Assembly: GCA_964030475.1 (NCBI GenBank)
Contig: CAXIPT010000001.1
Location: 21,820,354-21,884,353, forward strand
Source of the DNA: Tethya wilhelma
Taxonomy: Eukaryota > Porifera > Demospongiae > Tethyida > Tethyidae
Reading direction: 5' to 3'
DNA length: 64,000 bases
Shown here: one piece after another, positions 56,601-64,000 of the stretch
Layout: every line of letters starts with the position of its first letter
Numbering within the stretch: position 1 is the stretch's first letter
Notes under the pieces: generated by a model
Seen by the model: only the letters and a program-made list of their open reading frames with translations
Told to the model about the DNA's origin: nothing
Databases searched by the model: none
Program-made: the position numbers and the translations under genes

Positions 56601-58511
56601 AAATCTAGCAAAACAAAGTTAAGCCTTCAAACTTGCTCAGAAGCTTTCTTAGGCAGATTACCAACTGCTTGTAAGACCTAAAGCTCACAGAAACTTTCCA
56701 AAGCACTTGTAGAGAGAGCTAGTCGGAAGCTACACCCACGCAATTTTGTTCTCACTTACTTGCTTACTTCCTTACTTCCTTACTGACTTACTTGAACACG
56801 ATTTCCAGAGAAACAAAAGGCATTGAGCTAATTTTGACAACACAAAGTAACTTCTTTTCATCCGAACTAGGATCTTTTACCCTCGTTTTACTGCCTGAAT
56901 GTGTTGAAACAAGAACTAGAGAGCCGCAGTTTGAAACTTTAGTATAAATTTGTGTACTTCAGTGTAGCCATTATTTTGTAGTAGAGTTCAAAGGTCGTTA
57001 TCTTATCCACGTGGCATTTAATGCGCATGCGCATTAGCCTTCTTGAGCTTGTTGTAAAATTTTCTACTACTCAAGCTTTTTGTGGAGACTAACCAGCCTC
57101 TGATAGTCTCCAGGCATGTATTCTCACACTATATACAGTGATAAAAAAGTGAAGAAACAAGTATAGTAAAAATTTCAAAAAAATTAGCAGTGTAGGAATG
57201 GGCAGTGCTATAAAAAAATAAGAAAACAAGGCATGCATGTCTCGATTTCGGCACATGACTACTTCATTTTACGCCCAAGTCTTGGAATCTAACCTATAAT
57301 TTGCCTGCTTATACTTAAGCTTAGCCCACTTAGCTAGCCAACTGATTAGCAAGTTTAAATCATGATAATTATACAGATCATCTTATTCATGAATTTATGA
57401 CAGGATGCACGAATGATCAATGATGAGGGATCAAAACTGAAAATGAAGTAGTCATGTGCCGAAATCGAGACATGCATGCCTTGTTTTCTTACTTTTTATA
57501 GCACTGCCCATTCCTACACTGCTAATTTTTTTGAAATTTTTACTATACTTGTGTATAGTAGGAATGGGCTGACTGTCCCATAGACACAATACAAAATGTT
57601 TAACTTAGTCACTATAAAATCTAGTCAAACAAATTAAATCTTCAAGAATTCTCAGAGGCTCTCATTGATAGATTAATCCAAGGCCTAAAACTAAAACTTT
57701 TCTCACCACTCATACAAAGCTCTAGTGGGAAGCCACAATAGTACCGTTTTTGTTCTCCTAATGTACGTACTTAATTATACTTACGTACTTTCTCACTGAC
57801 TTATTCTTGAAAAGAATTCCCAGAGAACCAGAAGTTTAGCCAACTTTGACAGCACAAAGTAAGTTCTTTTCATGGGTACATAAATACGTCTAAACAAAAA
57901 CCAGAAATCATGCATTGAAACTTAGTGTCACGATAAATTCATGTATACTGCAATGCAGCCATCTTTAAGGTAGAGTTCTATGGGTATTATTATGTGCATG
58001 CATGCGCATTAGTATACATGTAGCTTCTACTTAAGCCTTTTGTAGAGACTAACCAGTCTCTGGTATAGTCTCCACACTGAAAAGTTAATGAACAACTTGT
58101 GTAGTAAAAATTTCAAAAATAATAGTAAGTAGTTCGAATAGGCAGTGCAGTAAAAACTAGTATTGGAACAAGGCATGTCTCAATTTCGGCACATGTCAAA
58201 CGGGCGAGGCATGCACTTATATCATGTTATATGCACTATATATTTGTACACTTTATAGTTAAAGTTTGAAAATTGTTAACTCTCTGATGATGTACACATG
58301 CAGCTTTCTCCAAATGTTATATTCACTGTTTTGTTGTCCATGGTTGTTAATAGATTGGCACAGAGTTCCTCCGTGGTGTGTCTGGTGGAGAGAGGAAGCG
58401 TACAAGTATTGGTATGGAGTTGATCATTGAACCACAAGTCCTATTCCTGGATGAGCCTACCACTGGACTGGATGCCAACACTGCTATCTCTGTAGTGAGG
58501 CTCCTCAAAGA
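53606..58511 (+). CDS. Second ABCG gene, nucleotide-binding half only
   Basis: Exons 53606-53736, 53860-53919, 54550-54664, 56311-56454 and 58354-58511 join with matching phases and no stop. From the second exon on, boundaries and phases equal those of the complete gene at 27074-49284; the sixty-base Walker A exon and the 115-base third exon have the same lengths. Motifs: [28 protein letters not shown] and [12 protein letters not shown]. The expected next exon (H-loop) and all membrane exons are absent through 60318, where another gene begins. The gene is therefore 3'-truncated: a recent pseudogene, or an orphan ATPase domain if a terminal exon exists. It runs divergently from the complete copy. 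Large inverted repeats flank the exon at 56311. Confidence 0.8.
55268..56200 (-). repeat. Long dispersed repeat, inverted copy in ABCG-2 intron
   Basis: A hairpin pair (55268-55380 and 55505-55610, sharing GAATGGGCAGTGCTGTAAAA and TCATGTGCCGAAATTCAGAG) followed by the unit in minus orientation, ending CAATGGGACAGTCGACCCAT and ACGTACTACCGTACGTATGA. Confidence 0.8.
56505..57552 (+). repeat. Long dispersed repeat, direct copy in ABCG-2 intron
   Basis: It begins CGTACGGTAGTACGTATAGT and GGAATGGGCCGACTGCCCCA, runs through the full unit, and ends with a hairpin pair (57172-57290 and 57440-57552). It is the mirror image of 55268-56200 across the exon at 56311-56454. Confidence 0.8.
57548..58205 (+). 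repeat. Long dispersed repeat, adjacent direct copy
   Basis: TATAGTAGGAATGGGCTGAC starts directly after the previous copy; it ends in one half of the hairpin (GGCAGTGCAGTAAAA, ATTTCGGCACATG). Confidence 0.75.
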
Positions 58512-60318
58512 GTTAGTTGTCATGATTATGTTCTGTGGTAATATTAATCCTTGGTGCGCATGTGCATGCACACCTATAGGGTTACAGTTAATAATAATAG
58601 TCATTTTGTCTACATATCTCTATGTGTATCTGTTTAACTTTATCTCAAGAATGGCAACTAGTTCTTTGACAAGTCTTCCATGGCAAAGCCGGCATATATA
58701 TAAATATAAATAATAATAAAAAATACACATATCATTCAGTAGACAAAACTGTAGTTTTTGAGATCTCAGGCCTGGCCATGCGCACTTGCTGATACTGACG
58801 TCAGGAACCTATTTTGTTAGTGTGCATTAACTGAAAGATAAAGCTCAATGTTTCCACTTGTCAGAAGTATAGCTGAATCACTTTTTAGCCAGCAATACAA
58901 CATGCATGCTGCATGTTTTTGTGATATAAAATAGTTTTATCACTGAATCTAATGCATGATAATCAAGCTTATTGACAGCTTGCCAAAGTTTGGTCACAGA
59001 GCAAATAGCTTAGTACCCCCAGCTTCCGTGCAGAGACTCATAGTAGTTAAATTATTGGTTTCCTTTCATTATCGAGTCTGCTCTGCTTTGCCCTTAGACT
59101 GATGATGACAGTATATACTTTCTGCGAAGAAGGTCTGAGAGCCCAGTGAGAGGATTGAGTAGTTTAATTAATATACTTAGTTTTATAGTGGAATTAGCGA
59201 TAGTTAAACAGGGAGAGCCTGGGTACCAGGGTATTCATTAGCACTTGCATTCTGAATTATTTTATTAAATTATGCTTATGGGGCATCATAATTATTATAA
59301 ATTATTAAGTCAGTGTCAAGATGGTTCATTTAGCTGGTCATCTATAAAGGTGAGTTGAGATGCAGTGAACTGAGTTGGTGTTGACGATTCCAGTAGTACA
59401 GCTAGTCGAACGTAGTATATAGACCCAGATGAATGCCTGTGTTTGACTACCAGCCCAGTGGTGGTGTCTATATAAGGTATTTAACAGATCGATAGTGCAC
59501 AATGCATGTTGGGCTCCTGTAGCTCATAGACTGACGTGCATGCATGATGTCTATACTTTTTCTTTGCGATAATATCATAGTTGTTTTTTTGTTTGTTTTT
59601 TCCATTGTTTGTCCACACTTTTGCCTCTTGTTAACATGTACAATTACAATTATTCGGTTATTGACAAAAATAAAGGCGCAGTTTCACAGAAATCTTATGG
59701 GATGAGCGTAGTAATGAAGCCGTATTGTGCACGTAATTCCTGCGCGCAGAATATAGGCCACCGGCCGCTAGTATGAGCCTCCAAGCTCTTTAAATTCTGC
59801 CAACGCTCATAATAAGCTCTAGTATTACTCTTCGCAAGTTTTTTGGCTTACCCAGCTACTTGTTTCCTAGCTGAATCTGCGCGTTCTTGATCGCAAACAT
59901 GTCCACAAAAAATGTGCGTTTCTCAGTAACTGTGCGAAAAAGTTACATTCCAAAGACGTATTTCGACCAATCAGATTGAGTTAATTTTGGGCCAGGAATT
60001 CAAAAAAATTTCTTGCATAATTACTTGCGCCTTAAATTTTACGTTCGATCCTACGTACCCTGGGAACGAGGCTAGTTCTATCTGCGAAAACCGCGAATTT
60101 TTTATTTCTGGGCCTCAAAAATTTCTAGCTATACATATGGTATATCTACGTATGACGTTTCTCGGGTTTCCGAGAAACTGTACTGTGGACGAGTGCTCTA
60201 GGATAAAAGAGCTTAAAAATTCAGTTCAGGTTAAACTTCGTTCAGACCTATAACCATCAATCAGCAACTGAAGGAAAACTACGATATACTACAATTTTCA
60301 TCAACATCTGCAGTCTGA
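58512..60318. other. Region without supported gene
   Basis: Searched by eye for ABCG H-loop and membrane exons; none seen. The open frame 59987-60253 (plus) has no recognised domain. Confidence 0.45.
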
Positions 60319-61623
60319 ATGAAGCTCATTACTGCAATTGTACTGCTTGCTACTTCACTGTCTATAGTGAGTGAAGCATATGGAGCACCGACTGACTCAA
60401 TCACTGCTAGAAATACCATGAAGCAACTACAACAGCTAATGCTCCAAGATATCAGTGAAGCGGCCATAGAAGACAACCTTGCTAAAAATGACCGGAAGCC
60501 AGTTTCGGACAAAGCCTCAATGCAATATCAAATTGAAGATCATATGACACCTATTGCCCCTGAAGAAGGATGTTTTCGGCTCAGAGTAGAAATTCCAATG
60601 AAGATTTTAATTGTCGATTTTGTATTTGTCGCCAATCTTTGTTTGAAGAATGACCCGGACCTGGAAGGTGAGTGTATAATAATATTATGCCCTATAAAAA
60701 TTAATTATCATCATAGTAATTGTATCCTGCAAAATTGTATAATAATTATAGTATCCTATAATCTGCAAAACTGACTGTGAAAGTTATCATGAAACTCCAT
60801 AAAACTTCCCGCTATTATATAATATATACAATATTATACAGTACTTCACAACTTGCTTATTCTATATAAGTGCGTATATATACAGTGAAACCTCCGATAG
60901 TGGACCCTCCGAGATAGGGACACTGTATTATAAACCTCTCAACAAAGGACAATTCTTAGTTCCCAAAAATTCCAATTCCCTATGGTAGCAATACAAACAG
61001 AACCTCCGAGAAGAGGACAACCTCTTTACAAAGGACAAACAAGCCGAATTTATATTGTCCCCAAAGTGTCCTTTGTTCAGAGGTTTCACTGTACTTCACA
61101 ACTGTTTATGTGTGAACATGTAAAATAGCCATGTGCCAAAATTCAGACTTGCCTTGTTGTTTATTGCTTTTTACAGCACTGCCATTCCTACACTTTTTAC
61201 TTTATATAATTTTTACTTTTTTTTAATATAATTTACTATTTTAACGATAATGTATTATTATATATTAATAGGAACTTGCTTTGATATCACTGTGGAGGGA
61301 GAAAACGAGTGTCCCCCCGACTGTCCAGGACTTGTTCCAATGGAAGTTCCAATTCCTATTGGTGGCCAAGTCATACACGCCAGTTTGATACTCGGTCCCC
61401 CAATTGAAGGGGTGAGTTACATGATTATAAATTTTTATTTTCTCATTTTTATTGAGTCTTCTAGTCATAAAAATTAATGATTACAATTTTTATTGTAATT
61501 ATAAATTATCTCCTTGCTGATATAAAGGTTGCGGATGACCAGTGTATGTCTCTCAGTATCTCTAAGGGTGGCCAAGCAAAGGCAGCCGAAGACCACAACA
61601 ATGTTGTTTGTTTTCATGTATAA
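60319..61623 (+). CDS. Secreted cysteine-containing protein, three exons, 194 aa
   Basis: Exons 60319-60667, 61272-61411 and 61528-61623 join with preserved phases (G|GA, then phase 0) to TAA. Residues 1-22 (MKLITAIVLLATSLSIVSEA) form a signal peptide. A Gln/Leu-rich helical propart follows, then a region with seven Cys (GCFRLRV, NLCLK, GTCFDITV, ECPPDCPG, DDQCMSL, VVCFHV) and alternating hydrophobic strands, suggesting a small beta-rich disulfide domain. An odd Cys count allows a free thiol or a dimer. No family is recognised. Intron 1 contains a Tigger-like MITE (60883-61091) and a scrap of the long dispersed repeat (61125-61210). Confidence 0.78.
60881..61093. mobile_element. 209-bp Tigger-like MITE in intron 1 of the secreted gene
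   Basis: The element (60883-61091) starts CAGTGAAACCTCCGATAGTG and ends TTCAGAGGTTTCACTG, with TA on both sides. CAGTGAAACCTC is a typical Tigger/pogo terminus. The interior repeats GGACAA and CCTCCGAGA. A truncated relative is at 9288-9410. Confidence 0.85.
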
Positions 61624-61806
61624 GCCTTCAGCCATACTGTAACAATTAAGAACAATGTTTATAGTATAGATGTTTTTGATTTTTGATAAATTTAGAATCA
61701 TCTGATAAATTGAATTGGTCATAATAGACTAAGTTGTTAGGCCTTGATTTTTTTCCTTCCATTTTGTAGATAAAAAATTGTATATCATATTATAAGCAAA
61801 GTTTTG

Positions 61807-61807
<1 letters not shown>

Positions 61808-61847
<40 letters not shown>

Positions 61848-62545
61848 CGGAGGGTCACCGGAAGTGATGCGACCTCGAGCCAAAACGCTACTTTTTCTTT
61901 GGACTGTGAAAAATGCAAGCTATAAAAAGTGTGCCTAGAGAACTAGCTTAGATAGTACTAGCCTAGGATAGAATCACAGGCGCTACAAGTAAGGCTAACT
62001 TTTTTTGAGATCGCTGACAAGGCTTACCAGTGGCGTATGTATCCGACGAAGAAGCGTGATAGAGAAGCCAATCTTTCACAAAAGAAGCGTAGCGAGGGGA
62101 GAAATTTCGCTTCTAGGAGTCTGCTTCTCTGTCGCTGTACACGAATCACAGCTAGCCAGATAACGAGTTTCTTTGCCAGCTGATTACAAAAATGGCGGAA
62201 GTCGGAAAAGGGTCGTTTGTGACGTCACGTAGTGAGGTAAATTGCTGAGCTGGCCAAAGCAAAGTAGCACCATAGCACTGACTAAGCAGTGCATACATGC
62301 AGCATTGATTCCCTTTGAGCCTTCCAATTGCTTATGCCAGTATTGATGTGATTGTTGTGTGTTGCTTCAACTGCAAAGGTTGTTCTAAGCCAACTGACCA
62401 TAGAAGAATTATTATTATACCGGTATATGCAATGAATAGCTTTGCTCATCTTAGCTACTATTGTTTGAGTTATAGTAACAGATCCTATAAACATACACAA
62501 ACAAGGAGTGGGCGAGCGAAGCGAGCCCTACTCCTTGTACTTATT
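61808..62545 (+). repeat. Dispersed repeat with AGCGAAGCGAGCC hairpin end, copy 2
   Basis: A GT tract, then TAACGGAGGGTCACCGGAAG and GCGGAAGTCGGAAAAGGGTC as at 27779. Near its end ACAAGGAGTGGGCGAGCGAA / GCGAGCCCTACTCCTTGT form a hairpin. Confidence 0.8.
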
Positions 62546-62660
62546 ATTAAATATTGGCAATCAACCCTATATATGTGTATATTACATTGGTGCATTTGTA
62601 CTATAGCGTGCTACTAGTATGAGTGAAGTATAGCCTTGTTTGTGTATATATGTGCATGAC

Positions 62661-62661
<1 letters not shown>

Positions 62662-62712
<51 letters not shown>

Positions 62713-62759
62713 TGTGTGTGTTTGTGTGTGTTTGTGTTTGTGTGTGTGTGTACATGTGT

Positions 62760-62837
<78 letters not shown>

Positions 62838-62875
62838 TTGTACGTGTGTGTGTGTGTGTGTGTGTACGTTTGTAC

Positions 62876-62906
<31 letters not shown>

Positions 62907-62935
62907 TGTGTGTGTATGTGTGTATGTGTGTGTTA
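62662..62935. repeat. Long interrupted (TG)n tract
   Basis: About 270 bp of TG with occasional TATG, TACG and TTTG. Frames of Cys-Val or Thr-His across it are artefacts. Long alternating purine-pyrimidine runs can adopt Z-DNA. Confidence 0.95.
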
Positions 62936-63165
62936 TGGGTACTACATCCCATGATACTTGTTTCAATCTCAATAATTAAGCCTAAACAAAAGCTATAGAT
63001 TCCTTTCATTTTATTGTATAAATTCTTGTATTACTAGAAGAATGGACCATAGTAATGCATGGGAATGATTTACGTCAATCACATCTTTGAGTGAGCCCCT
63101 TCAATTTGCTATATTGGTATAATAAATTATTATTGAAAGTCCGCCTTAGAATATGTCAATGGAGA

Positions 63166-63790
63166 CGGACATTATATGTAAAATTAGAGAAGTTGCCATT
63201 ATTAAGTCATGGATCATAGGGAGATTTTACGTGACTTGTACCATGGGTTAATCATGGGGAGATTTACCCCCTTCATACCCTTATTTAATCATGCATGGCA
63301 AGTTTTTTACATCACATGGAACTTGAAACTTGATGATTGCCACAACGGTTACTAAGTATAGTGCAATATAATAAAATATGGGAAGATTTTACGAGCTGAC
63401 CTCACGTAAAAGCTCAGAGCTTTCTATACTCAAACATGTGGGAATGCTTTAGTTGAGAACTTTGACCTCACGTAAAATCTCTGTTAAAGTACTTGATGAA
63501 AGGATATGACTGGGGATGTTTTATGCAAGGTTAAATGGTTCGCACCTAAAATCCCACCATCTAACCAGTGTTGATATAAATGGGGAGATTTTACGCGAGG
63601 TTAAAGGATACTTCTCAAGAGCAAATCTATTTTGTCACTGTGGCCACATTGGTAGCTGATGATATTATATGGGGAGATTTAACGTGGACGCTTCTTTCGA
63701 GTAAGATCTATATTTGGTGTATAATGTGGCCACATTACTGTTACAAATGGTATTAAATAGGGAACCATACATGTAGCACCTGTGATTCTA
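63166..63790. repeat. Degenerate repeats of a GGGGAGATTTTACG motif
   Basis: GGGAGATTTTACGTGA (63220), GGGGAGATTTACC (63257), GGGAAGATTTTACGAG (63380), GGGGATGTTTTATGC (63514), GGGGAGATTTTACGCGAGG (63582) and GGGGAGATTTAACG (63672) recur at irregular spacing, with CTCACGTAAAA as the inverse form. It looks like an old tandem array. Confidence 0.55.
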
Positions 63791-63944
63791 TACCATGCAC
63801 GCAAAATCATGTAAAACAAATCATACTATGCTCTAGAAATACATGTATTAGAGGGATGAAGTTTAGCCACTGCTGGTCTGACTCCAAACCAAAATTTAAT
63901 ATCATTTGATTTCGAACAGTGAGCTAAACCGGAAGTGTTATCCA

Positions 63945-64000
63945 TCAGTGATTCACTTACGATGTTTTTATGCTGCTAGGCCTGTGAGTACCATGATAGC
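63945..64000 (-). pseudogene. Probable ABCG Walker A exon relic at window edge
   Basis: The minus strand reads GCTATCATGGTACTCACAGG...AACATC followed by GTAAGTGAAT, matching the Walker A exon (GCTATCATGGGACCCACAGG...AGACATC and GTAAGT) with gaps and a stop. The rest lies outside the window. Confidence 0.45.

Noticed and set aside
62601..63009. Overlapping long frames of Thr-His or Cys-Val repeats on both strands
   Set aside because: They are translations of the (TG)n tract and have no stop for compositional reasons only.
1..64000. CRISPR arrays, operons, ribosome binding sites
   Set aside because: Intron-bearing animal DNA; the direct repeats are transposon or satellite copies with no uniform repeat-spacer pattern.

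Overview
This is eukaryotic nuclear DNA from an early-branching animal. The best guess is a demosponge such as Amphimedon, on general character rather than a database match. The window is AT-rich, with GT-AG introns mostly of 60 to 700 bp, ABCG2-type half-transporters, a NEK2-like kinase copy, and relics of Tigger/pogo, Crypton, Helitron and SWIM/DDE elements. Many MITE-like foldbacks lie between the genes. It is a draft assembly: single n at 18292, 21201 and 25435, and 169 N at 22992-23160, so 18.3-25.4 kb is short contigs ending in repeats.

Layout. 0.8-1.9 kb: two exons of a gene starting MGCCC (minus). 2.4-3.35 kb: a 963-bp foldback element carrying six DR1-like nuclear-receptor sites. 7.9-8.8 kb: a two-exon secreted, mucin-like protein. 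12.2-13.2 kb (minus): a three-exon secreted, glycosylated, eight-cysteine protein, with a decayed copy of its promoter and exon start at 13.8-14.1 kb. 14.1-19.2 kb: a coding minisatellite, a frameshifted Tigger transposase, a Helitron scrap and a second Tigger copy across an assembly join. 19.9-21.1 kb (minus): a subtilisin-like protease with an intact triad, cut at its 5' end by the join at 21201. 21.2-25.4 kb: DDE-integrase and SWIM-type transposon pseudogenes. 26.0-26.5 kb: another two-exon secreted protein.

27.1-49.3 kb (minus) is one complete ABCG half-transporter: 16 coding exons, joined ORF open throughout, 674 aa. Its 10.7-kb intron 5 holds a broken NEK2-like kinase inside a 4.2-kb segment flanked by two apparently identical 377-bp repeats, an intronless 208-aa gene with its own TATA box (plus), a Crypton-type recombinase relic and a tandem repeat array. 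Upstream lie a shattered ABCG relic (50.0-52.4 kb, partly inverted) and a divergent second ABCG gene (53.6-58.5 kb, plus) with only the nucleotide-binding half; two large inverted repeat copies flank its fourth coding exon. 60.3-61.6 kb: a three-exon secreted cysteine-containing protein. The window ends with repeats and a probable further ABCG relic.

Themes: repeated ABCG duplication and decay, and four short secreted-protein genes of unrecognised family. Coding exons were found by reading splice sites and phase by eye; no alignment or transcript data were available.
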